DNA of 17,652 nt, taken from Caldifarciminota bacterium. GTDB lineage: Bacteria > Hydrothermota > Hydrothermia > B15-G9 > WFZT01. The position numbers and the translations under genes are program-made. Positions 7,935-14,814 of the stretch are shown here, piece by piece. The first letter of the stretch is position 1; every line of letters begins with the position of its first letter. Below the pieces are notes generated by a model that saw nothing but the letters and a program-made list of their open reading frames with translations, ran no database searches and was not told the origin of the DNA. The stretch lies in the NCBI GenBank assembly GCA_026986235.1, contig JALSOY010000045.1, positions 1 to 17,652 of the forward strand. The letters run 5' to 3'.

Positions 7935-9962
7935 TTATCCTCCAAGTATTGAAATTGTCATAATGTTAGAAAATTCTCCGACGACAGGTTCAAAAATCGC
8001 ATAAATACCTGTTTCCTGATAAACGAGTTCTATGCCACTTTCCGATTGTGATATGGTAAAAACGGGAAAAATTCTAAAGTCAGCAGGTCTCTCGGTTTTA
8101 ATCCTTATACCGGTATTGAAAGTCACATCGTCAAAGATCAGAGTATTTCCTGTGATTTCAACGATATCGCGGAAACTCCCGGCCACTTTTCCGTCAACGA
8201 TAATTTTGCCTTCCTTTGATGTGGCAGAGGGGAGAGAGAAGTTGAATTCCACGGCAAAGATTGCTCCCTGAGAGTCGCCATGGACCTCATATTCCGCCTC
8301 AAGTTCGAGCTCTTTAACGGTGACTTTTTTCGTTATTTTCACATCTGATTTCCCGTTTTTGAAAACTCCACCGTTTCTATCCAGAATCACCCCGTTTTTT
8401 CTAATGCTGTAGGAATACAGCTGGTTTACGAAGTTCCCCAGTTCTCTGAACCTGAGGAGCTGAAGGTCCTCTGCAGATGGTTTCCCCTCGAAGAAGTGAT
8501 CAAGGAGAGAAAGTTTCTCGCTCCAGTCGTAAACGAGGTATTTTCTTTTTTGAGCGTCTATGGATTTCTTCGTTTCGTGGATGGAATGTACATCGCTTCC
8601 TTCCACTTCCCGGGTGCTGAAGGATCTGTGGTAATGTTCAAATCTTCTCATCAGTGTATCCTGAAAGTTTAGGGCCTGTTTCAGAGAAGAGAGTTCTATG
8701 ATGGCTCCGCCGTAAGAAGGTTTAATTTGAACCACAATTTTACCATTTCTGATGTAAATTTCGTTGAAACCATCACAGTCGATATCGAGTTCGTCAATAA
8801 CAGGTGCGAGTATCCTTTCAGCTTTCAGCATGCTGGAATAATTTGCGCGTCTTAAATGGGGCAGATACAATCCTCCAAATATTCCGTGCCAGTATGCGTC
8901 ATTGCACTGGGACCTGAGAAGATCCACCCTCTCCTCCATTGGAACGGAATTTTTCTCAAGCTCTCTGGATATAAAGATCATCTTTTTGTGCATTCTGTTT
9001 GATTCAGAGTACTTTACTAAAAAATTCTGCCATATTCCTCCGCGGATAAAGATTTTGTTGTCTTCAAAGAGATCCTGTTTTTTCAGGTTATCCACAAGAT
9101 CAACGAACTTCAGGGCCTTTTCGGGGAAGAGTGACCATTCACTCATTTCGAAGTAAGAGGTTGTGGGAAGGTAAACCCTGCCAAGTGGAGGATTTTCGTT
9201 CAAAAAGTTTTCAAATGTGTCCGTGGTAACAAAATCGAGGGAGAGGACGGTTTCAATGAAATTTTTAAGCCAGCCTTTGCGGTAAACCCAATCGTGGGTA
9301 CCGGGCCACAGACCAAATTTTTCGCCATCGTCAAAAATGATTGCCGCTTTTTTGTTTTGATCATTAAGGGTTTTCAGGTATTCGACCGTTTGCTCAACGG
9401 GTCTAAAGGGTGTAAGATACCTGAGTCGCTCGTCAATGGGGAATATGGCGAGGGTACGACCTTCGGACTCGGTCAGGAAATATCCGTGTAGCTGAGATTT
9501 GTCGAATCCTGTGGAAAGGAAGTGGTAATCATCAACCAGGACATATCTGATTCCTGCGTTGATCAGGGATTTTACGATGGACGGATCCCACACCCGTTCT
9601 GTGAGCCACAGACCGTCCGGTTTCTGATGAAACTTTTTAACCATGTATTCTTTGGCATAGAGTATCTGATAAATGCGATCGTGTTCAGGGATGGACGCAA
9701 GAACGGGCTCGTAAAAACCGCTTATCAGGATCTCCACCTGTTTTCTCTGTACCAGAGTTTTGATTTTTTCCACATACTCAGGATGTCTGTCGTGGAGCCA
9801 TTCGAGCAAAGGGCCGGTGATGTGAAGGGAAAAGAGAAATTCAGGGTACTCTGAAACGACCTCGATAAATTTCAGATATGACTTTTCGTAGGCATGCTCG
9901 ATGACATGGTCAAAGTTGCCAACAGGTTGATGGCAGTGAATCCCGAATAAGAGTTTAATCAT
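7935..9962 (-). CDS. GH57 4-alpha-glucanotransferase / alpha-amylase
   Basis: This 675-residue glycoside hydrolase of family 57 acts on alpha-1,4-glucans such as starch, glycogen or maltodextrin. The N-terminus IKLLFGIHCHQPVGNFDHVI is the classic GH57 motif 1. LWLTERVWDP carries the nucleophile Glu122, and IIFDDGEKFGLWPG carries the acid/base Asp (211/212), close to E123/D214 of Thermococcus litoralis 4-alpha-glucanotransferase. YFEMSEWSLFP and the long beta-rich C-terminal half (DUF1925/DUF1926-like, roughly 300-675) also match that subgroup. No signal peptide is seen, so it is probably cytoplasmic. The frame reaches an ATG at 9986. A TTGAAA-N17-TATAAT promoter at 9972-10000 would start mRNA near 9965, and residues upstream of Met9 are not family-like, so the ATG at 9962 is chosen. 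It heads an operon with galT and the acyl-CoA dehydrogenase, suggesting glucan mobilisation into phospho-sugar exchange. Confidence 0.92.
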   Translation of the reverse strand: MIKLLFGIHCHQPVGNFDHVIEHAYEKSYLKFIEVVSEYPEFLFSLHITGPLLEWLHDRHPEYVEKIKTLVQRKQVEILISGFYEPVLASIPEHDRIYQILYAKEYMVKKFHQKPDGLWLTERVWDPSIVKSLINAGIRYVLVDDYHFLSTGFDKSQLHGYFLTESEGRTLAIFPIDERLRYLTPFRPVEQTVEYLKTLNDQNKKAAIIFDDGEKFGLWPGTHDWVYRKGWLKNFIETVLSLDFVTTDTFENFLNENPPLGRVYLPTTSYFEMSEWSLFPEKALKFVDLVDNLKKQDLFEDNKIFIRGGIWQNFLVKYSESNRMHKKMIFISRELEKNSVPMEERVDLLRSQCNDAYWHGIFGGLYLPHLRRANYSSMLKAERILAPVIDELDIDCDGFNEIYIRNGKIVVQIKPSYGGAIIELSSLKQALNFQDTLMRRFEHYHRSFSTREVEGSDVHSIHETKKSIDAQKRKYLVYDWSEKLSLLDHFFEGKPSAEDLQLLRFRELGNFVNQLYSYSIRKNGVILDRNGGVFKNGKSDVKITKKVTVKELELEAEYEVHGDSQGAIFAVEFNFSLPSATSKEGKIIVDGKVAGSFRDIVEITGNTLIFDDVTFNTGIRIKTERPADFRIFPVFTISQSESGIELVYQETGIYAIFEPVVGEFSNIMTISILGG

Positions 9963-9971
9963 TCTGGAGTT

Positions 9972-10000
9972 ATTATAGGAACTCATGACTGTTTTTTCAA
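9972..10000 (-). promoter_or_regulatory. Promoter of the GH57-galT-acyl-CoA dehydrogenase operon
   Basis: Read on the minus strand, TTGAAA (plus 9995-10000), a 17-bp spacer and perfect TATAAT (plus 9972-9977) form a strong sigma-70 type promoter. The start point would be near 9965, 2-5 nt before the ATG at 9962, so the mRNA would be leaderless or nearly so. No Shine-Dalgarno sequence precedes either candidate ATG. The left end of repeat copy 2 is 11 bp from the -35 box. Confidence 0.65.
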
Positions 10001-10010
10001 TTTTGAGAGG

Positions 10011-10219
10011 AGGGTGTTCGAAAAGTATCTCTCTTTTTTAACTTAATTTGCAGATAGGGATGATTTTTCGGTTATCATCCCCCTTGAGTCACCTTGCTGA
10101 GGGAGAGAAATCTCAAAAATCCCCCTTGGAGAAGGGGGATACAGGGGGATTGAAATTCAAGCGGTAGGCATCCCCCTTTAGTTCCCCCTTCTGAAGAAGG
10201 GGGAATTTTCAAACACTCT
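10011..10219. repeat. Palindromic MITE-like element, copy 2
   Basis: This 209-bp element has terminal inverted repeats agggtgttcgaaaa (10011-10024) and, reverse-complemented from 10206-10219, agagtgtttgaaaa (12 of 14 match). Core 10112-10154 is the exact reverse complement of 3406-3448, and similarity continues beyond it (cggtaggcatccccctt here, cggtaaacatccccctt in copy 1 reversed). It holds several alternating ccccctt/aaggggg modules, including perfect stems at 10119-10140 and 10182-10205. It is about 58 bp longer than copy 1 and has no ORF. It occupies most of the gap between divergent GH57 and lptC. Confidence 0.75.
10182..10205. other. Perfect 10-bp hairpin within repeat copy 2
   Basis: ttcccccttc and gaagggggaa pair perfectly around a tgaa loop and are followed by tttt on the plus strand. 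The shape resembles an intrinsic terminator, but it belongs to the repeat element and does not end a plus-strand gene. It could insulate lptC from read-through. Confidence 0.5.
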
Positions 10220-10229
10220 CCCACTGGAT

Positions 10230-10258
10230 TTGACTGACGGGCCTGCCGCTGTTAAAAT
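10230..10258 (+). promoter_or_regulatory. Promoter of the lptC-xthA operon
   Basis: TTGACT at 10230-10235, a 17-bp spacer and TAAAAT at 10253-10258 form a good promoter starting 10 bp after repeat copy 2 ends. The -10 box overlaps an in-frame ATG at 10257, and the predicted start point (about 10265-10266) coincides with the next ATG at 10266. Confidence 0.6.
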
Positions 10259-10265
10259 GAAGTTA

Positions 10266-10766
10266 ATGAGATACGCTGCAGTTTTAATCCTCCTCATCTT
10301 CTCAGGTTGTGACCAGAAGACACCGGAGCCTTCTTTGCCTGTGAGGGGAGAGCAGGAAATATACAGGGTGGAGATCACACAGAGCAGGTTCAACAGGAAA
10401 ATCTGGAAGCTTCGGGCCATGAGCATAAGGGAAAACGGTGATACGATAGTATTTTACAGGTTTAAAGTGAGCTTTTTCGGGCCTGATGAAAAGTTATCGA
10501 GTGTTCTACGAGCTGATTCCGGGAGACTTTATAAGAAGACGGAGGACATGGAGGCCTATGGTAATGTGAAAATCTTTTTTCTAAGAGATTCCACGCAGGT
10601 TTACACATCTCACATCATCTACGAGTCCAGGAAAAGGTTGATTAAAGGGGACAGAGAGGTGAAAATACTAACTCCTGACGGCGAGATTCTGGGAAAGGGA
10701 TTCGTTACGGATCCTGAGATGAAGCACATAAAAATATACGGCAAGGTGAGAGGACATGGCGGATGA
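10266..10766 (+). CDS. lptC: LptC-like LPS export lipoprotein
   Basis: A 166-residue protein with a short hydrophobic leader ending in a lipobox, IFSGC, with Cys15 as the lipidated residue. The body is beta-rich with LptC/OstA-type repeats: WKLRAMSIRENGDTIVFYRF, SVLRADSGRLYKKTEDMEAYGNVKIF, then VYTSHIIYE. The segment DSGRLYKKTEDMEAYGNV is the characteristic jellyroll strand pair. LptC bridges the inner-membrane LptBFG extractor and periplasmic LptA; here anchoring would be by lipid rather than the enterobacterial TM helix. No lptA or lptB follows. The ATG at 10266 is chosen because the -10 box of the only good promoter overlaps the ATG at 10257 and the TTG at 10230 lies in its -35 box; no Shine-Dalgarno is present. 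It overlaps the next gene by 11 bp. Confidence 0.75.
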   Translation: MRYAAVLILLIFSGCDQKTPEPSLPVRGEQEIYRVEITQSRFNRKIWKLRAMSIRENGDTIVFYRFKVSFFGPDEKLSSVLRADSGRLYKKTEDMEAYGNVKIFFLRDSTQVYTSHIIYESRKRLIKGDREVKILTPDGEILGKGFVTDPEMKHIKIYGKVRGHGG

Positions 10767-11043
10767 TTATTCTGATCTCATTGAGAAGATTGCCAGGAAA
10801 GTGGTTGACTGGCGCCTTACTGCACCAGCGATCGTGATTCTTGAGAGTTCAAAGCCCATATCTTTTGTTGCGAGCCAGGTGCTTGTTTTCTTTGATCCCA
10901 TAGTAAAGAGTTTTTTCAACATAAGGGACTACGAGCGTTTTTATACGATGATTGAAGACAGGGAAAACCTTGAAAGACTTATTCAGGCAATTGAGGCAGA
11001 GGAGGAGAGGAGGCGGAAGGAAGGGGCAAAATCCCGAAAGTAG
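10756..11043 (+). CDS. Conserved-looking 95-residue protein of unknown function
   Basis: A small protein starting inside the end of lptC, with GAGAGG 4 nt before its ATG, so translation is probably coupled. It has an amphipathic N-terminus (DLIEKIARKVVDWR), a central segment LTAPAIVILESSKPISFVASQVLVFFDP that could be a hydrophobic hairpin or partly membrane-associated, and a charged helical tail (YTMIEDRENLERLIQAIEAEEERRRK) likely to form a coiled coil. The pattern TAPAIxxLES-KP-SF-xSQ followed by EDRENxExLIxxIE looks like a recurring small family I have seen in other thermophilic bacteria, but I cannot name it or give a function. Being next to lptC suggests an envelope-associated role only weakly. 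Confidence 0.8.
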   Translation: MADDYSDLIEKIARKVVDWRLTAPAIVILESSKPISFVASQVLVFFDPIVKSFFNIRDYERFYTMIEDRENLERLIQAIEAEEERRRKEGAKSRK

Positions 11044-11058
11044 CCTTAAAATTAAGAC

Positions 11059-11832
11059 ATGTTTAAGGTAGCAACATTCAACGCAAACTCCATAAGGAGC
11101 AGGTTGCACATAATAAGAAGATGGGTGGCAAAAGAGCAGCCAGATGTACTTGCCATTCAGGAAACCAAGGTGGTGGATGAGCTTTTCCCGGTTGATGCGT
11201 TCAGGGAGATGGGTTACCATGTGGTTTACAGGGGTCAGAAGGCTTACAGTGGTGTGGCGGTTGCAAGTAAACACCCGATTGAGGATGTTCAGTACGGATT
11301 TGACGATGAACCCAGGGACGAGGCGAGGATTATAAGGGTTGTAATAAAGGGTATTCCTGTAGTCAACACCTATGTGCCACAGGGCAAGAAAATAGACCAC
11401 CCCGATTATGAGTACAAGTTGAGATGGTTTGCGAGATTGAGGGAGTACTTTTCCCGTCATTTTTCTCCAGACGAGCCTCTCCTGTGGGTTGGTGATATAA
11501 ATGTGGCTCCCACGGAAATAGATGTTACGAATCCGAAGACGAAGCTGAAGCATGTTGACTTTCACATCGATGTCAGACGGGAATTTCAGAAAACCCTCGA
11601 GTGGGGATTTGTGGATGTATTCAGAAAGCACAGACCCGGTCCTGGAGAGTTTACTTACTGGGACTATAGAGTTCCGAAGGCTCTTGAAAGGAATATTGGG
11701 TGGAGAATCGATCACATACTTGCGACCCGTCCCCTCGCAGAGAAATCGGTTGATTCCTATGTTGATAGAGAGCCGAGAAGCTGGGAGAAGCCCTCGGATC
11801 ACACATTCCTTGTGGCTATCTTTGATGTCTGA
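11059..11832 (+). CDS. xthA: Exodeoxyribonuclease III / AP endonuclease
   Basis: This 257-residue member of the exonuclease III family is a Mg2+-dependent base-excision-repair nuclease cleaving at abasic sites and trimming 3' ends. Active-site residues are Asn8 (TFNANSIRS), Glu35 (IQETK), Tyr105 (NTYVPQG), Asp146 and Asn148 (VGDINVAP), Asp218 (WRIDHIL) and Asp247-His248 (PSDHTF). Length and motif order are those of bacterial ExoIII. It starts 15 bp after the preceding gene with no Shine-Dalgarno; TAAAAT at 11047-11052 ends 6 nt before the ATG, the same geometry as the putative leaderless starts nearby, although no convincing -35 precedes it. Confidence 0.95.
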   Translation: MFKVATFNANSIRSRLHIIRRWVAKEQPDVLAIQETKVVDELFPVDAFREMGYHVVYRGQKAYSGVAVASKHPIEDVQYGFDDEPRDEARIIRVVIKGIPVVNTYVPQGKKIDHPDYEYKLRWFARLREYFSRHFSPDEPLLWVGDINVAPTEIDVTNPKTKLKHVDFHIDVRREFQKTLEWGFVDVFRKHRPGPGEFTYWDYRVPKALERNIGWRIDHILATRPLAEKSVDSYVDREPRSWEKPSDHTFLVAIFDV

Positions 11833-12271
11833 TATGGTTACAGTTGACTGGGAACTCCTGATTGAATTTGTCGAGGATGTTTACACCAGGGAAATTTTGT
11901 TGAACCTGAAAACCGGGGGATTCACGGTAATATCTTCCTTTCGCCCTCAGGAAGAGGAATATGTGAACCTCGAAAACATAGTTGGAATTCAGGGGATTCC
12001 TCCCGGCATTATCCTCGAAGAAATGGAGAAGTTCACGAAGGAAGTAAGAGATGCGAAGGTGAGAAAGAGGCTGGAAAGTGCCCTGAAGAGGAAGAATCCC
12101 ATAAGACAGGTGAGGAGGGTCCTTGGATTTTACCCGGAGCTCCTCGAGGAATGGAACCGTAGAAGGACCACTCTTCTGGCGAGATGGGTGATCAAGGAGC
12201 TGGAGCAGTACCAGAACCTCCTGGGTGAGCTGAATATAGGGGACCTCAAAAAACTTGCAGGAGTCGAATGA
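11825..12271 (+). CDS. UPF0158-like protein
   Basis: This 148-residue protein overlaps the end of xthA by 8 bp in another frame. Its pattern matches UPF0158: an N-terminal VDWELLIEFVEDVYTREILLNLKTGG in place of the family's LD-TGE strand pair, a middle I-GIPPGIILEEMEKFTKEVRDAKVRKRLESALK, then a basic segment RRVLGFYPELLEEWNRRRTTLLARWV corresponding to the family's rrFK-vL--yPe---W region. No function is established for the family. The frame is open upstream inside xthA, but residues before this Met do not look like protein. Met codons exist at 11825 and 11834, neither with a Shine-Dalgarno, so the exact start is uncertain. It is the last gene of the lptC-led operon. Confidence 0.75.
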   Translation: MSDMVTVDWELLIEFVEDVYTREILLNLKTGGFTVISSFRPQEEEYVNLENIVGIQGIPPGIILEEMEKFTKEVRDAKVRKRLESALKRKNPIRQVRRVLGFYPELLEEWNRRRTTLLARWVIKELEQYQNLLGELNIGDLKKLAGVE

Positions 12272-12276
12272 TCTCA

Positions 12277-12289
12277 GGCTAAAATAGCC
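12277..12289. other. Short hairpin between convergent genes
   Basis: ggcta-aaa-tagcc forms a 5-bp stem in the 20-bp gap between the convergent UPF0158-like and nagB-fusion genes. It is weak and has no T-tract; it is the only candidate 3'-end structure there. Confidence 0.25.
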
Positions 12290-12291
12290 GG

Positions 12292-14631
12292 TTACAGGTT
12301 TTCAGTACTTCTCCTTAGCTCTCTTGCATGGGCGTAGAATTCATTGAGCGTCATTCTTTTCATAAATACGAGTCCTCTCGTTGCCCTGATCAGGGGGCTT
12401 TTGTGACTGTGGAAAAACTCCCTGCCGAGCAGAAGTTTCAGAATCTGGTACTGTTCCACCTGAATTTTCTGGGAAAGCTCTGAGAATGGGCCATCGTGCT
12501 CGTAACTTGGAAATGAGGCGTTTTTCTGGGAAACGAAGGCATTGACAAAAGAATTTTCAAGTATTGCAAACATGTTGAGGGAGACGGGGACATAAAGGTT
12601 GGCCTCGGACGGATGGAACCTGTACCAGACATTTCTGTAGCCATAAACGGCTATGTCGTGTTTTCCACTTTCTTTTTCGTACCTCTTTAACGCTTCTGCC
12701 ACAGTCTGAAGCACCTTATAGTGTGTATCAGGTCCGCTTCCCTCAGGATCAAGAGCAACCGTTACAACATCGGGCTCAACCTCTCTGAGGAGATTGAGGA
12801 CGGGCATCACATCCCTTTCCACCGTGGGCTCCTCTGTAAAGATGTCGCCGGTATAAAAACCAAGTCGGAGGTGTTTAACAGATTCACAGCTGAAGCCCAG
12901 GTAGCCCCACAGGGAATCGGCCTCCCATTCTCTTATCATTCCTTTAAATCTCTGTATATCCGGTGGATCCTTTTTGCCAGGATAAACGCTTTCAAAGTAG
13001 CTTATGAGTTCGTCTGCCTTCTTTTCAACTTCAAGGAGGGTAGAGGAGTTGTAATTTTCCACAATATTTCTGACCATGCGTCTTGCCGTTCCCTCCTCCT
13101 TCATGTATTCACTTCTTGCAGCAATTCCGTCCAGGTACTGCCACACATCACGGTTTCGTCCTTCACTGTTATCAGGTCTGAAATAGCCTTTATCCCACAT
13201 GAGTTTGAAGTCCTCAGTTTTAATAAATCTTTTCAGTTTCAGCAGCATGTCCCGTGCAAAGGAATTGGTCACAGCTGTGAAGCCAGAGGTCATGTAGGCA
13301 AATACATGCTGGTTGGTGGCATTTCTGATATTTCTGACGGCAAAGGGCAGGTATCCAAGCATGATGTCGTCGTGGTGGGGCGCGGTATGAAGGAATGTGG
13401 TGTTTGAGAGGACCTCCATTCCCTCCCCAATTTTCTCCTTTAACGACTGGACAACCCTGAAGATAAGGTCTTCATAGTCTCTGTCCATTTTTTTCACGAC
13501 ATAGGAGGCGAATCTGTCATTTTTAAAATCCGACTCAGAAAGGTTTCCTATCCTCTTTCTGTTTTTGACGGCAAGGTCAATGATCACCTTTTCCACATCT
13601 TCCTTTGAAAGTTCTTTTTTCTGTCTTAGGAGTATGTACTGCCTTTCTTCGAGTAACCTTGCCGCTCCCAGTGTTATATAGAAGCGGGAATTTTTTAATT
13701 TATGGAGGGAGGTTGCAGGGTAGCGTATGTGAGGCTCGTTTTCCACGGCGTCCCTAACGACTTTTGCCTTGGCCTCCCCTGCGGCGAAGATGATGGCAAC
13801 CGCTTCTGGATTATATGTTATGGTGGCAAGGCCGATGGTAATGACCGGCCTTTTCCGTGCAACCTCTATGCCGCCGAGATCCATAGCCGCGGCAGCCTGA
13901 GTTTCGTAATTGGTGTAAGTAAGCCTCGTCGTGGAATGGTGGTCAGATCCACGGACATTGAAGGCTATGTGTCCGTCGGGTCCGATACCACCAAGGAAAA
14001 AACCGATTCCTCCTTTCTCCCTTATCCTGTCTTCGTAGGCTGTGCACCACTCGTCAACTGCCTCAAGTACACTCTTCTGGAGTCTTTCGAGTTTTGTCAC
14101 CGGATGTCTGTACCTCAGGGAGAGGTCAACCTGGTAGCCCGGCCAGATCTCTTCGAGCTTTTTACCGGCGGGTATCCCGATTTTTGTAGCGTCTATAAGC
14201 TGTGCCCTGTGGGGATCAAGGCCGAAGCCTTTTATGTAAAATTTCGTTACATAGTGATAAAAACTGTTTTCCCAGTCAGGGTAAATCGGGTAAAATTCGT
14301 CGATTTGAACAAACTGGAGGCCACGAAGATCGGGTTTATTTGAAGGATCTATCCCATGATTCTCGAGGTCTTTTTGAGTTTCTGGCGTCTCCCAGGTCCT
14401 GAGATAGTGGTTAACCCACTTGATGAAGTATTCAGGCGTCTTTCCCGTGGGTAGGGATACGACTCCTTCTGGATTTTCCATTACCCATTCCAGGAATCTG
14501 AGGGCGGTTAGTCTGCCGAGTTCGGGGAAATTGTTAACCACGATGACCCCCATTTTTTCGACCGGGGGGTAATACAATCTATCAAAGCGGCTGTTTTTTA
14601 TTGCAATTTCTTCCACTCTTGACCATTCCAT
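12292..14631 (-). CDS. nagB: Glucosamine-6-phosphate deaminase fused to a PIG-L/LmbE-type deacetylase domain
   Basis: A 779-residue two-domain protein. Residues 1-330 are NagB/SugI-like: SLPTGKTPEYF (59-69), QIDEFYP (Asp111, Glu112), GGIGPDGHIAFNVRG (214-228, with Asp219 and His221 matching the catalytic pair of E. coli NagB) and ITIGLATI (264-271). Residues about 400-670 carry the PIG-L zinc motif as APHHDDIM (His419, Asp421, Asp422) and a distal DPEGSGPDTHYKV (628-640, His637 as third ligand); the canonical HPDH is modified. NagB converts glucosamine-6-P to fructose-6-P plus ammonia, and PIG-L enzymes deacetylate GlcNAc groups, so one chain could perform both last steps of amino-sugar use. 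Similar long NagB proteins occur in Bacteroidetes. The frame extends to 14742, inside the tRNA; the ATG at 14631 with GGAG about 8 nt upstream is the sensible start. Confidence 0.9.
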   Translation of the reverse strand: MEWSRVEEIAIKNSRFDRLYYPPVEKMGVIVVNNFPELGRLTALRFLEWVMENPEGVVSLPTGKTPEYFIKWVNHYLRTWETPETQKDLENHGIDPSNKPDLRGLQFVQIDEFYPIYPDWENSFYHYVTKFYIKGFGLDPHRAQLIDATKIGIPAGKKLEEIWPGYQVDLSLRYRHPVTKLERLQKSVLEAVDEWCTAYEDRIREKGGIGFFLGGIGPDGHIAFNVRGSDHHSTTRLTYTNYETQAAAAMDLGGIEVARKRPVITIGLATITYNPEAVAIIFAAGEAKAKVVRDAVENEPHIRYPATSLHKLKNSRFYITLGAARLLEERQYILLRQKKELSKEDVEKVIIDLAVKNRKRIGNLSESDFKNDRFASYVVKKMDRDYEDLIFRVVQSLKEKIGEGMEVLSNTTFLHTAPHHDDIMLGYLPFAVRNIRNATNQHVFAYMTSGFTAVTNSFARDMLLKLKRFIKTEDFKLMWDKGYFRPDNSEGRNRDVWQYLDGIAARSEYMKEEGTARRMVRNIVENYNSSTLLEVEKKADELISYFESVYPGKKDPPDIQRFKGMIREWEADSLWGYLGFSCESVKHLRLGFYTGDIFTEEPTVERDVMPVLNLLREVEPDVVTVALDPEGSGPDTHYKVLQTVAEALKRYEKESGKHDIAVYGYRNVWYRFHPSEANLYVPVSLNMFAILENSFVNAFVSQKNASFPSYEHDGPFSELSQKIQVEQYQILKLLLGREFFHSHKSPLIRATRGLVFMKRMTLNEFYAHARELRRSTENL

Positions 14632-14678
14632 TTTTACTCTCCACAGTTGGGGTAAAAGTTTAAACCCGGAGGGCGGCA

Positions 14679-14707
14679 TTGAAAATGGGAATTTGAAAAT
14701 GTAAAAT
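14679..14707 (+). promoter_or_regulatory. Promoter of tRNA-Arg
   Basis: TTGAAA at 14679-14684, a 17-bp spacer and TAAAAT at 14702-14707 precede the tRNA by 20 bp, placing the transcript start near 14714 with a short 5' leader. The nagB-fusion gene diverges from the other side of this region. Confidence 0.65.
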
Positions 14708-14727
14708 ATTAACGCTCTTTCAAAAGT

Positions 14728-14801
14728 GCGCCCGTAGCTCAACAGGATAGAGCAGCGGATTTCTAATCCGCTGGTTGGGGGTTCGAGTCCCTCCGGGCGC
14801 G
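14728..14801 (+). tRNA. tRNA-Arg (anticodon TCT)
   Basis: A 74-nt cloverleaf: acceptor stem GCGCCCG/CGGGCGC perfectly paired (14728-14734 with 14794-14800), D stem GCTC/GAGC, anticodon stem GCGGA/TCCGC with loop TTTCTAA, and T arm with loop TTCGAGT (stem contains one G-T pair). The anticodon TCT at 14762-14764 reads AGA. The discriminator is G14801 and the CCA end is not encoded. AGA/AGG are the prominent Arg codons of the neighbouring genes. Confidence 0.97.
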
Positions 14802-14814
14802 CTCCTTTTTATTT

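Noticed and set aside
10849..11802. 317-codon open frame on the minus strand opposite xthA
   Set aside because: It is antisense to clearly conserved exonuclease III and the 95-aa gene, its composition is not protein-like, and it has no ribosome site.
11552..11824. Extended N-terminus of the UPF0158-like frame inside xthA
   Set aside because: The extra residues are an out-of-frame reading of xthA codons; the family-like sequence begins near 11825.
13702..14343. 213-codon plus-strand open frame (and 12721-13407, 228 codons)
   Set aside because: Both lie opposite the conserved NagB/PIG-L coding sequence and show no domain, ribosome site or promoter.
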